From Puffinus mauretanicus (lineage: Eukaryota > Chordata > Aves > Procellariiformes > Procellariidae): a stretch of DNA of 64,000 nt. The translations under genes and the position numbers were made by a program. The stretch is from positions 2,802,001-2,866,000 of the forward strand of contig JAJKFH010000948.1 of NCBI GenBank assembly GCA_023333565.1. Reading direction: 5' to 3'. This document shows positions 1 through 12,438 of this stretch, in pieces. Positions within the stretch are counted from its first letter, which is position 1; every line of letters starts with the position of its first letter. The notes under the pieces are model-generated. The model did not search any database, was not told the DNA's origin, and was given only the letters and a program-made list of their open reading frames with translations.

Positions 1-3000
1 TACATACAGGCGGTATATACACTGCTCAGAGACCTGTTCTGGGTCATGGGGGCTCCTGGGGTGGCTCTAGAAGAGATGCAAATTTTGGTTGATACCAACC
101 AAGTGACTCTATGGTGTAATACTTGATTTTTTTCTGCTGCGCAGTCAGTCTTACTCCCCAAAGCAATTGAAGCACAGCCAGTCAAACCAATTTCCCATTA
201 AGTAAAAAATGTGTAACAACAATTAAAAAGAAGTAGATCGATACAAGTTTGTTTTTAGACCTCCTTCACTTCTATTTCAAGGTCTTTTCCTGTTAAATTA
301 ACTGGTTTGCCATTTAGGAGAGAGGAAGGAGAGGGCCATGTTTGAAGCACCACATTTTCTAACATGTTATGTCTGCAATTGTTATTTTTTCCCATAAAAC
401 AAAAAAAATTATGCCATCTTGGGATAATAAAAAGCCATTTCCAGAAATACATTCTAGAAATTATTTTTCTTCTGTCACAGATGAAGCAGAGTAAATGTCA
501 ACTCATAGTGAATCTGGATGCTGGCGTTTATTTAAGAACCAGCAGCTTACCTTGCTTGATCATCCCCCACACTGATTCCCTTGCTCCCCCCTGGGCTATA
601 TTCCCATGTCTTGAGTTTTCTTCCCTGCAGGGAGGTCACTCCGTGAAGGTCGGGCAGAAAGTCTTGTCGGTTCATGCTATGCCGCTGCTCACAGTCACCA
701 GTCTTGGACATTAGTGACCAAGGTCCCTGGGTGCTCACTGGCATTCATTTCCACCCAATAGCCTGATGTCCAGGAGCTTCCTCCTCTTCTGGGGTCTTTC
801 CTGCAGACAGGGTCTGCACCTTCATCTTTCCAAGACCGCTTCCCCTTTTTGGAACACTTCTTTTTCACATTTGCTCTTCTTTCCAGAACACAAGCCCCTG
901 GTTTCCCAATCTCAGATAGTCCCTGTGCAGAAGCACGGTGTGTGATCCACCTCCTGATTGGTGGTTCTTGTCTCTATCAACAGGCAGACTGCGTCATGCC
1001 ACTTCTGTTTCATCCAGGTGCTATGAATGTTTGCAATCAACCCATACTGGCAACAGCTAGCAAGCAGCAGACTTCAAAAGTTCAGTTTCAGGCATTCACC
1101 CACATACATGCAATAATCTGTTACCTGTCAGCATTACCAACTCAAAATTTTTTCACCTTAAAACACCTCCTAATGACAATGATCCTAACATTGTTTTATG
1201 CTGCCATTTCAGTTTGGGACCTATTTCCTTGTAAAGGCCAAGGTCAACCACAGATGCTTATTAATGATAAATCGAGAAGTCAAAGGGAGCGAATAAGAAA
1301 TTCCATTCCAGTGTGCTCTTTTCCTCCCTCCCTTGCTACTTTAAGGTAAGAGTCAGTCAGTCTGATCTTCCTGTGTCTTCCTTTAACTGGACCTGGTAAA
1401 GAATAATCTAGTTAAAACTTATACCATTGTTGTCTTTGAATATTTTACGGATCACTCCAAAGCAAATGGTATGAGTAATGGAATTTGCCAGGCTATGCAT
1501 GAAAACAGAAGTTGATTTAATGACAAGAACTTTTAGTCTGCCACGAATAGTGTTTCATCACAATGAAGCAAATGTTTTAATTTTAGAAGCAGTTCATGTA
1601 GCTCTGAAGGGATATTTATATACTTATTAGTTATTAATATAGTAACATTACTAATATTGTAAATATAGAACACTGTATTTAATAATACGGCTGCTGCTAT
1701 TTATGCTGATCAATAGCTTTCTTCCTGTCTTTACCAAAAAGATATCAATGTAAGTTATTTACTAAATCTAACACCCATGCCAATAGAGAGGAAAATATTA
1801 TTGCAGAAATAGAATACTGTACTGCAGCAAATAGTAACAGAGAGCTAAAGAGATAAAGTAGAGCTGAAGCTACAGAGAGGATGAAAAGTTGTCAGCAGAA
1901 ATAAAAATTGAGTAACATGGGAATTAAACTATGTCTTCACTCTTGCATATCTTTAATTTTTGTGACAATTCATCACCATTTTACTCATCCTTACAAAAAG
2001 TATATTGTGAATAATCTAAAAGGCACCTGCAGCCATTGCTAATTTTTTTTTTAAAGTCAGTCCTCCTCCTCCTCCTTGTGTGAGGAGTGTGCAAAGTACA
2101 CCCCATGGACCAAGAGCCTCAGGAACTTTGGTGAAAGCAGACATAGTTGTTGGATACTGAAAAAGGTGTGTTGCAAGATAGATGAGAGATGATATTTGTT
2201 GCACTCCTGCATACACACCAAAGTCAAGTGTGGGCACTTTAGGAAATTACAAATGAGCAGTAAGGGAAAGGAGGGGAGGTGGATGTCTCCATAGTTAGAA
2301 GTCAGCTACACAGCAGATTTCAGGACTCCTATAACCAATGTAGTTACCTAAATTGTGTCAAACCATGCATTTCAGGGATCTAAGTACTTTTGGTTTTTTA
2401 GATCTGGTCATAATGGAAGATCCCATTCTTTTACTTATTGCATAATAATAATATTTGAGGACAATGATTTGTTTGAAGATTTTAAACTCCCTCCTTTCAA
2501 AGAATACAATTTTTCCAGTAATACTACATAGTATATTGCTATGCAGTGATGAAAATGATTATTCACAAGATCACTTACATTTAAAAGAGTATATCAAACT
2601 AACCTAAAAGTTAGGATTATAATGTTCTCTTATTCAATCACTGATATTTCATTTGAAGGTAAAGAATACTTTATTTTACCACACATTTGTTCCATGACAG
2701 AAATTGTTTGCATATTATTATTTTATACCTGAATTAGTTGTAAATATTTTTATTATACTATGACAACTTCATGACTGAGCTTGCTTTGGTAAAAAGTGTA
2801 GAGAAAAGAAGCAATCCATATGCCAGCTGATTTATGTTCAGAATTAATTTTAATTTACCAGCATTCTCTAAGCAGAGGCTCTTATTTTAACTTTCAAAGT
2901 TAGCCAATGAGCTCAATTCCCTGATGAATAAGTCCCTGAAATAGGAATCAAAATACATGAGAATTGCTAAATTATAATTTCTGAATCACAGCATGTATAA

Positions 3001-5319
3001 ACTATAAAGCTGACAGACCTATATTATGACAGCAGTTATGAAAACAATAGATTCAAAAGTCCCTATAATCTATTTTAGTTAGAGGATCTTAAAGAGCCTT
3101 GAATAAGTAATCTCAAGTAAGAAAGATGATAAACTCCAAAATCATATTGGATACTTTGTGTTATATCTCTACATTGAAAATATTTAAAACATTTTCTTTA
3201 AGGAGAATTTGAAATTTTCCCTTTTTGGGAAAGACCAATTTTTGTTGTTTTTGTTACAAAACTTTATTTTTTATGGTACACTTTGCTTTTTGCTGCTATC
3301 CTCCCTCCCTTTCCTGATTATCGTAATAATTATTAAAATGATAGTCCTTAATGAATTGTTGAAATCTTTAAAATCTACTGATTCTTTTTAATAGCATGTT
3401 GATAAATGAATTATTAAAGTGTATTCATTAAGAATGATTTTTAGGAAGCTAAAATCTAAACCTTGTAGGAATCTAAAGTGAGGTCACGACAATCTTTGGC
3501 TTCTATAGAAGTCAGGCAGTTCCTGAGATGGATGTTTGCTGAGTCTAAATGTTCAAGTTTTGTGCAGTGAGCTTATAATGCATTATAACTGAACTATTGA
3601 TTTACAGCTCTAGAGAGCCATTTACCTGCTCCTTTTATATAAGTAAGGAGTACAGAAACTTCATCATCACTCTTAACTATAAGAGTAATATACAAGAATA
3701 AGCAGAGTAGGATGGGTATGTAGCTGGGGTATGGAATGGTATTTTTAGCAGTGGCAGCAGCAAAGCCAAGTTATTCCCATGGAAGATCTGATTCTTTTGA
3801 TCCCACTTAGTATGCAGAGAATGATGGAAAATGTATACAAATAAAAATGTAAAAGTATCATTAACTTCATAAAAGAGTAGCAGCAGCAGCCAAGTTAGAA
3901 CGTAAGCCTAGTCTTAACATAAACTAACTGACTTTATCTTGATTAATGTTTGAGCAAGACAGTTTTAAACTTTCTCCTTGTAGTTTCTGGCTGCAGTGAA
4001 TGTGTATTGCTATGCTGGAAACTGAAGAGCAAGTTTTGTTACCACATGAAAAAAACTTAATTGGGGATGAATATAGAAAAATTACTAGTAGGAGAAAGCT
4101 TATGTATAATATCTGTAAATGTTGAAAACTCCAGGCTTCAGTGAATGCAGTTGAAATGATTTGTAGGGAGATAAATGAAAATATTTTTAACTGCCAGTGG
4201 CGATGCATAGTCCTCCTGGGTAACCCTAGCTTAAGAGCAGAGTCCCTGAAGTTGAGCAGTGCAAGCAGAAGCATAGTTTAATTATAATCATGCACCTGTG
4301 AACTTTGGGGGTTTTAGCTGCTAGAGAAAGGGCATTTTTTTTCAGGTTAAGCATGGGTACTTACCAAATCCCTTAATACAAATATGAAGCCGATATTGTT
4401 AAAAAGAAGAGGTTGCTCAGGTGATCATGGTGGTTTACAGTAGTGACATAAGAGTCTCTCTTCTCCTCAACTACCAGTAACAAGAGATTTTCTGTTCTCT
4501 GTTGTAAGTTAAGTGCACATGTTTGTGCATTCAGTAAAATACCTTGATTCCATCCATTGAGTATGGATTGCTTTGCTTCTGCAGATCTGAGATTTCAAGG
4601 CACAGAAGTGATAACAAACTTGGTATAAATTTGAGCGATATCTTGAAAGGTTGTTGGGATCAGTAAGTTCTTATTTTAGTCAATATTTGTGTTATATCCA
4701 TCCAGGCAAACTTACATAGGTTCTAACAGTTTTGATCAGCTCCTTGTGACTGAAAAATTCCTCTCCCTGCAGAAAGAGGGTCATCCTCACTTGCGCTAAG
4801 TTAAACTGCCAAAAGAGAGCGTGAACTGAATGTGATACTGTAGTGTCTGAAATTCCACCAGTGGATTTGTGAAGGTCCCATAGTGCTATTTAAAAAACTT
4901 AGTTTTGAACGGAAAATGTAAAAGGTCTGGTAATTTTGGGGGGATGTAGTGTTTTGAGATTCCTATTAATCTAGCTATGCGTAAAGTCTGCAGTTTGAGA
5001 TATTGGTATAAGAAAAACTTAATTAAACTCATAATTATTTAACTATATTTTCCATGAAGCATACGCTCCTAAAATATGAGAAAATATGTTTTGTTCAGTG
5101 TACATATATATTAAGTATATGTGTAAAAAAAAATTTATATCTATAAATTGAAATATATGTATTCTTGATTGGTTCTGGACAGGGATAATACTCCATGTTC
5201 ATTCAGCTATTGGTCTTTCTGCTGAGGTTTTTCAACGTGGGGTGCATTGGTTTATGGGGACAGCTGTCTAGTAGGAAGGGATTGCCATGTTTAACTAAAT
5301 TAAATCTACTTACTAACAG
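1..5319. other. AT-rich unique non-coding sequence
   Basis: I see no recognisable gene or interspersed repeat here. The longest open stretch, 849-1349 on the plus strand, has no ATG at its start (it opens on TTG), has low-complexity composition and resembles no family I know. A donor-like AAGgtaaga closes it near 1346. The rest is AT-rich intergenic or intronic sequence with scattered homopolymers. Confidence 0.7.
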
Positions 5320-5367
5320 ATGGCAATGAATTTTGGTCGCAGTCAGCAGTACCTGAATTATTTAAAG
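5320..5367 (+). other. Candidate 48-nt micro-exon
   Basis: The segment is preceded by tactaacag, a weak acceptor that contains a branch-like ctaac, and is followed by the strong donor-like AAG|gtaaga. It is exactly 16 codons long, opens with ATG and stays open throughout. These are direct observations. A segment this short with two splice-like ends can easily occur by chance in 64 kb, so the call is weak and no product is proposed. Confidence 0.1.
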
Positions 5368-8300
5368 GTAAGAAGCTCTATATTGTACTATTGTTCTCTT
5401 TAGTATAATTTTGCTGCTGTCTGTAGCCATCTTTATTGGCAACAGAACGGAAGAGAATATGGGATTAGAGAAGAGGTAAAACTACATACTCTGAAAGAAT
5501 TATTTGATGAAACACATCAAAATAATATTGAGTTTAATATGACTAAATGTTATCAGTGCTTCAGGGAGTGGAGTAAGCATTCCTGACTGAACACATAAAA
5601 TATTACCACAGATAACCAATAAGGGCTTTCCTATATATGAGGAAAATAGCCCAAATGCAAGCTAGGTCTATGGAAATTTATTTGTTTCTATTAGCTGGAA
5701 TTGATTTTGAGAAGATGTTTTTAGAAGTATGAACTTACCAACTAGTTAAGGCCCCATCATTACTTTCTTAATTTGCTTGCAAGAAGGCAGCTGACAAACA
5801 TGAGCCCTCTATCTGTTATTTTAGATGAAGGTCTCCTGGTTTCTATATTTTTGGAGAAAAAGCAATGAAATATTTTTCAAGGAAGCAGCTCTCTGTAAGT
5901 GGGGACTCTAAAGCCCACTCCACATCAGGAGCAGAGCGTAGGAGACCTGACCTGTAACAACAGGGAAATGCCTCCCATAAAGAGAAAATGTGCTTTCACC
6001 ATTTATCAACAATAACTATCAGAAGGCCCCTCGCTTCTCCATGAAAAAAATATACAAAGGAGGAGCTGATAAATTCATCAACCTGCCCGCATCTGAGAAA
6101 CCAATGCCAATGTCAAGATGTAGGACACTGTGGTTCAGTCCCTGTGTCCAAAGTCATATGAGGGCAAAGATCCCAAGGAAATAAATTGAAAATGTAGACA
6201 TTTCTTTTTCTTTTCCATCTCTTGTAGGAATCCTTTTGTTCTTTCAGTTTATGAATGAGAACAGCATGTATATATTTTGCCGGGAAAAAGGCACTGTTGG
6301 CAGTTTTCTAAAAGTAGGTTCAGTCTTTGCCTTTATCTCTGGTTCTGTTAACTATGTTAGAAACAGTGTTGTACAAAAGGTGAAACTGCAAGTTTTCCAG
6401 TAATTATTTCTGTCACTGTGCTGATGAGTTGGGACAAGACAAATAGACAAGGTGGGATAAAACTGGAAGAGTAGGTGTACATTATCCTGTTGTTGTCCCA
6501 CCTTGCTTGCACAGTAGCATAAAAAACTGTAGTGATATTTAAGAAGTATTCAAGTAGTAATTCATAAAGAAATAGGATAAATCTTTGTAATTTCTTATGT
6601 GAAATAAATTAAAATTTCCACTACTCAGAAATGTTTTTTAAGAAGCCATAATTTTTTAGTCTACCTTATCATTTGTTTTAACTTTTCTGTTAATTTTCAA
6701 AAAAAAAAATTATTTTTTTAAGTTATGACAATGCTACTATGACCTATGCTCATCACAGTTGTGAGACCACAGTTTATGCAAGTCCAAATTCGGTATCAAC
6801 ACACATAGGTCTATTTTATTCATAGATAGAAATTTCAACCCCAATAGAATCAAAATACATTTAATTCACGATGGATAAAGCCGATTTCACAAAATAGGAT
6901 ACTTTGTCTATCAGTTCGTATCCATTCACTGTTTGTCATATGGGGTCCTGGAATATATTTCTTTTTTGTCATTTTATGTGACTTCTTGATCACTTGTTCT
7001 TTCTAGTGGCTTTCATTTAGAACTACTAACACCGTGGTGGTCTGTGTTGTTTCGCTCTGAGGCACTTCAGAGCTAAGGGCTGATCTTTCAGGGTGTTACA
7101 ACCCAAGGTTTGGGTCAGGTAGGTGCAATCGGAGTGGACAGATTTGAGATGGGGAAACAGCAGTCATAAAGCGACATAGGCACTGCAGAGTAATGACTGT
7201 GAATTTGTTAATCAAGAAGATAAACAAACCATCCCAAGCTTCCATGATCTTCGATGCCTACTGAAAGGGTGACCCACAGACAGGTGGTGCTGCTGTTAGG
7301 GTTTTTTTCCGTTTGGAGAGGGCTGACCCTGCTGTGATGTTGGGCCATACACGGTGTTCAGACACCAGCGTTGTCCCCCGCCATGTTATTTTTTCTGTTC
7401 AGACTTGGTGAGGAAGTACAAGTATATTGAATATTACATTACAATTACAAAGTTACTTTTAAAACAAGAAGAGCTTAATATTCAGACAGAAATCTAATAT
7501 CTTCTCCACTATTTTAAGCACAGTACAAACTATGAAAGGTACAAAATACTGTTCTATAAGCAAAACAATGATGATTTTTTTTCATGCTGTAAATTGCTTC
7601 AGCTGTGAGTTTTATCCAAGCATGGTTCAAAGGGAAACGGACTTTGGCAACCGGCAGATGTTGTTTTCCTTTCAAACCCAAGCTAACAAAGCAATCAAAT
7701 ATGAATGGTATCAAATTATCTTTGGCACATTGTATGTCCCAATACAAATTCTTTGGATACAGAAAGAGAAGTGTTTTAATCTGATCAAATATCCACATTT
7801 TCCTACACGTAATGAAAAGAATCTGCTGTTACTTAGAGCTAGCCTACAGAGGAAAGTCCGTACCACAAAGTAGACCAAAATAGTTATCATTTCTACATCA
7901 AAGAAGTAACGTCAGAATATATAATAAAGATTATCAATAGTAAATGGGATATTTTGTGGCCATTAAAGTTTAATAGTAATGTACTAAATCAATATGTCAC
8001 CATATTCTGATAAATCATATTAAAACTATAAAAGACCCCTCTCAAATTAGGGAAAAAATAATTTACTTATGACCCATGTCTGGTTTCTTTCCTCTGTCAA
8101 ATTGATCCCTGCTGGTTTCAAAACTTGTGTGTGAGAGAGAGGTCTTAGGCAGTGTGGCACTTAGATGGTTCTGAAAATGGTCTGTATTTTCAGAAAACGT
8201 GCAGAAGTGGGGTGTGCCTGAAAGACTTGAGGTTTCTCATTGGTCCACATCTACCAGAGGATCTTGATTCAAATAGGACCTAGCAAACATGTCCTTATAT

Positions 8301-9689
8301 TTTATTCCATTATTCTGTGATCTGTTATTCTAAAACAAAAATCAGTTTTGACTTCTTAGTTATTAAAAAAAAAAAAAAAAAGAAGAAAAAGCTTTGTTTT
8401 CTTGGCTGTTACCAGCTATACTTTTTGTTGTGGCCTTTTGACTGAGACATTGTTGGGGCAGTTTATCTCACTTCAGGAAAAACTCCGAAGAATCATAAAC
8501 TTAAATACACCTTCTATACTTAATCTAATGTACATTTTCATATATGAGGCATTTCTTAACCAGATCTTTGGAATCTGGAGTTTATTTCTTATAAAATCAA
8601 TATTTATATTTAGATCAGATTTACCCAAGCACTTATTTACCATAACAGCACAGTCATAATTTTACTAAAAGTTAGTGTTACAGATGAATTACTAATAAAG
8701 TAGTTCTAACAAGCAACCAGAATATTCCATCTTGACAAAAACATTGTGTCTTTGTCCTCTACCCAATAAATAAGAGCAATATAAACTTTTTGAGTAATAG
8801 GATAGCTTCCACACAGTATTAGACCCACCATTCAGTTCACCTGTATTTAACAAACTTGTTGGGAGTAATTTTGCCTAGCTTGCATTTCTGTAAATAAAAA
8901 AACCCAATACTCTCTAAAGTCAACATCGCCATAAATCTCTTTGTTTAGCTAAATCTTCTCTTGGAAATGTGGGCCAAATTCACAATATTTAATAAATGAT
9001 TGAACATAACAGGATGAGATTGATACTTCTACTTCTTTCACATAAAAATCTAATCCTAAAAGTTTCCACTAGGACATGAAAATACTTACCATTCAGAGTA
9101 ACGGGAGGCTATATATCATTAGCACTAGCTGGTTGCTACATGACTCACCTTGCAGTTTCTTACTTCTATTTTTCCAAATTAACCAATTCAGAGATGCCAT
9201 AGATACCATATACATATAAATTACATGATCTTCTGAAAAGGTCTTTTGTGCTTTGTCGTTAAGTGAGTTAGAAATTTACTTTGTTAACAGTTGCATTCCC
9301 TTGTTCATTGATCCTGTTTAAACTACTATTTTGCTAGAGATATAATTCTGCAGTTGCAATTCACTTATGTTTTCTCCTGGCAATGTGTTGTAGCAGAAAA
9401 ATTTGGGTGCAGTTCATTTCACAGTACCATTCCCATTATACCTTTGGAAGTCAGTCCCTCGTATTTCTGGTAGATAGATGTATGAGAATAAGGTGTGGAT
9501 CTTTCACAAGGACATAAGTGAACTGCATACTGAAGTCCTGGTGCTTTAAAATTACAGTTTTTCTTCTCTTTCTCTCATTTCTAACACATTTTAACATGTC
9601 AAGCAGGCTTCACTTTACTTCGATTGCATATCGTGGAGCTTAAAGACACCTTGTTTTGAATCCCGTAGTAGGAAAATGGCCTGTATTCA
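5368..9689. other. AT-rich unique non-coding sequence
   Basis: No gene is recognised. It holds a 17-base A-run at 8365-8381 and several shorter A/T runs. Two open frames overlap on opposite strands at 7514-7873 (about 113 codons on plus and 94 on minus). Neither shows a domain, a good start context or codon bias, so both are treated as chance. Confidence 0.7.
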
Positions 9690-9900
9690 TTGAATGTAGC
9701 TAACAATGTGAGAGAGTAATTAAAAATCTGTGCTAAATTAACAAGAACTTTGTAATCTCTGATGATTCTGCAGCAGTGAGATTCTCTCTAGCTAATCAGA
9801 TCACCTGTCTCTGCAAGAGCTGCCTAATTATAATCATTCCAGAACTTCCTAGTTATTAATGAGGAGAATTTGTTTTAGCAGGTCATTAATAATTAAAAAA
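9690..9900. promoter_or_regulatory. Candidate conserved regulatory stretch rich in homeodomain sites
   Basis: This stretch packs TAATTA cores at 9717-9722 and 9825-9830, a TAATC core beside a CACCTG E-box (9802-9807), and an ATTAATAATTA cluster near 9883. It lacks simple repeats and keeps a mixed texture, unlike the homopolymer-rich flanks. In vertebrate gene deserts such a mixture is typical of deeply conserved enhancers. TAAT cores are also common in AT-rich DNA, so this stays an inference that only cross-species alignment can settle. Confidence 0.25.
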
Positions 9901-12165
9901 ACTTACACAGAAAGAATGTCATAATCAAGATGAAATGGTAAAAGACCAAGTAGTAATTTTGTACCTGAGTGACACCCAACTTAACTGTATTTCAGTTACC
10001 CAACATATTGTTCGTCAGGTAAAACAGGCATGGGCCACCAGTAGCATATTAACTAACCTTCTCAGCTTAGCCTTCTGCTGAAAAGCTACTCCAAGTGGTT
10101 AAACCTGAGAAGGAAGCAAACGTGGATGAGAAGACATCAAACAAGATTCAGCCAGCACCTTCTGAACTGTCAGCAGCCTTAGTCAAAGAAGAATGATGAT
10201 TTCTGTGTGTACCTCTGTGTATGTGCACTTCCTGAGAAGCTGTGATGTGTGCCTGTGCCAAAGCTATTTACTTACAATTTTTTGAAGCAAAGAAATTAAG
10301 TGAATTATTTACATTTTTTCCCTTCTGCTTTTGGAAAAATAAGGCTGTATAAATCCCTCAATGTATTCAACTGAGATATAATCCAATAGTTCTGATGGAA
10401 TTTAATTATAATAACATCCTAATTGAAGGTAAATTAAACAAGACTATGACTGAATGCTGTCACACTAAATGAAAACTTAAATTACACCAGCAACAGACAG
10501 CTCTGACCTAGAATTATGACTTAAAGAGTGTGACATTTTGGTTTCAGGTTAATCAATGAATGCTTCACAAATATTTTGAAGCCTTCTTTGATCTATTATA
10601 GGCTAAATTAAATCTAAACTTCTGACAGACACTGAGCAGGAGACCAAAGTGAGTTCACTCTGGAAGGGACAAAACATGAGGAATGGAAGGGGAAGATCTT
10701 TGGTCGGGAGAAGTGTTACCCTCACAGCTTGGGGTTTCCTCCCTCCACCAATACATACAGAGGTGCACTTGGCTGCTGTCCAATCAATCGCTCTCTTGCT
10801 GTGTTTTTGAAGTATCAAAGAAAACATTTTTTGACAGGAAGAGCATAGATCTAACAGACTGGTGAAGCTTACCATCATTTCTCCTGGGCATTATTTTTGC
10901 CGCTGTGTTTATCAGGGAGCGTGCTGCTATGTGATTGCCCCACAGAATGAATGAGTGGAAGCATGGACTCAGCACCTCCATGGAAATTTTTGCCCCCCTC
11001 CCCTCTGTCTTGGCTCAAAACATAACTAAAATTACATCATTTTATCACTGTAGATGTATCTATCACAATTTTATCTTGTAATAGTTATAACTCCCAACTC
11101 CCCATAAATCCCTTTTCTTCCTGACGTGCAGCCTGTGCTATCCCCCACGCTGACCCAGAAAGAGCTCAGGCAGTTTTACTGACTCATGCTCTCCTCATGA
11201 TCACAAGCCTGGGTATTTTTTCACCACCCCCAAAACAAAAACCCTGATATGAATTTGTTCCAGTCTAACTCACCAGTCATGTCAATCCCTTACTGCCTTC
11301 CTGCTTCCTCAGATGTCTAGAAAACAAGCCTCTGCAAAAAACCAAGCCCTTCACCAATAGAGCTTGTCAGCTGTGGGCTCTGTGACTGCATTTTCCTGCT
11401 CTTTAGCAGCAGCTCTTAATATCTCTAAGAAAATGACTGCACAACTAACAGCCTGTACTTTTCATCCATCCATAAATGCACAGCTGGCATCCTTATGGGA
11501 TTTTCTATTATGCATATTCAGTCTAGCATTTTCAAATCTTCAGATGGTCTGTATTATTTCTTCTTATGGGGAAAAAATATTGTAGAAACAGAGGGCTCTT
11601 CTCTTAATCCTCTGGATGTAGCTAAGGTTAGCTTTGGGATTTGAATGGAAAGGCTTTTCATTTTTATTCACTCCTATCTTCCGTGGGGTCCCAGAAACTA
11701 TGTGGTTGCTGGTAAAGAAAGTCTCAGACTCACTTTAGGAAGTATGGAGCCTCTCTTCACCTAGGGGTTGTTGAAAACGCAGATTCCAGCCACCAGTTCA
11801 ATGTCATGCCCTAGCTGCCGCTTTCTCAACAAGGAAAATTGCTTGTTTAGTGTTAGATTTAATGGTCCTATTGACGCAACCAGAGGGACACAAAAAAAAA
11901 TGGGAGCTGGTTCATCAGTTTATTCGCGTTTTATTCACTTTTGTTTACTCATTGAGACAGCACTGTCAAAACGGTGTCTTTCTGGAGATACTTGCATATT
12001 TAATCCTTGTGATTAAATTTTGCTCTTTTGCCTTCCTGAACTCTCAAAGAGTTATGTTTGGCAGCATAATTTCTCATTTCTGGTGATCTCTTCAGTAGCA
12101 GAACTAGAGCAGCTCAGAAATGTTCACTAAAACAATTTGATACGAAACATTTCTTTTTCCTTTAG
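9901..12165. other. AT-rich unique non-coding sequence
   Basis: No gene is recognised. Several frames of 60-91 codons are open on both strands at 10603-10981 and two more on plus at 11768-12086. They overlap one another in different frames and show no family signature, as expected by chance where local GC is slightly higher. Confidence 0.65.
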
Positions 12166-12438
12166 ATGGATAATTCTGTTGAGGGCCTGTCCTGGAATTT
12201 CATTAATGACTACCAAGAGAAAGAGGGATTGTCAAAATCTCTCCAACTACATGTAAGACTGTATTTGCCAGAAGCATGATGAGTTACATTAGAACAGTTC
12301 CTAACACTTATGAATCGTCATTTCCTAACGCTATGTTACTGACTGGTTCTTTTTTAACAGATGAATCTAAGATATGTTGTATATGGCAATCTGCACAGTT
12401 TAATGTCAGTGGAGATCAATAACCCATCCAGAAACTAA
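12166..12438 (+). other. Candidate two-exon spliced open frame (54 codons)
   Basis: An acceptor (ttctttttcctttag) ends at 12165. It is followed by 87 nt, 29 open codons starting at ATG. A donor GTAAGA starts at 12253 and an intron-like stretch of 108 nt runs to a second acceptor, ttcttttttaacag, ending at 12360. Two good branch-point candidates sit inside it: cctaac at 12324-12329 and tactgac at 12337-12343. The second segment also starts with ATG, is in phase 0 with the first, and adds 25 codons before TAA at 12436-12438. I recognise no protein family in the 54 residues. It could be a short or lncRNA exon pair, a decayed exon or coincidence. Donor, branch point, acceptor and phase all agree, which makes it the best splice-like arrangement in the window, but there is no independent evidence of transcription. 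Confidence 0.2.

Noticed and set aside
849..1349. 166-codon plus-strand open frame in AT-rich sequence.
   Set aside because: It opens on TTG, shows no domain or coding bias that I can see, and has no acceptor matching its start. A donor-like site near 1346 alone is not enough.
7514..7873. Overlapping open frames on opposite strands (113 and 94 codons).
   Set aside because: No domain, promoter or splice support on either strand; mutually overlapping frames suggest chance.
8365..8381. 17-base A-run as a possible poly(A) tail of a processed pseudogene.
   Set aside because: No AATAAA at the right distance and no recognisable coding sequence upstream on the plus strand.
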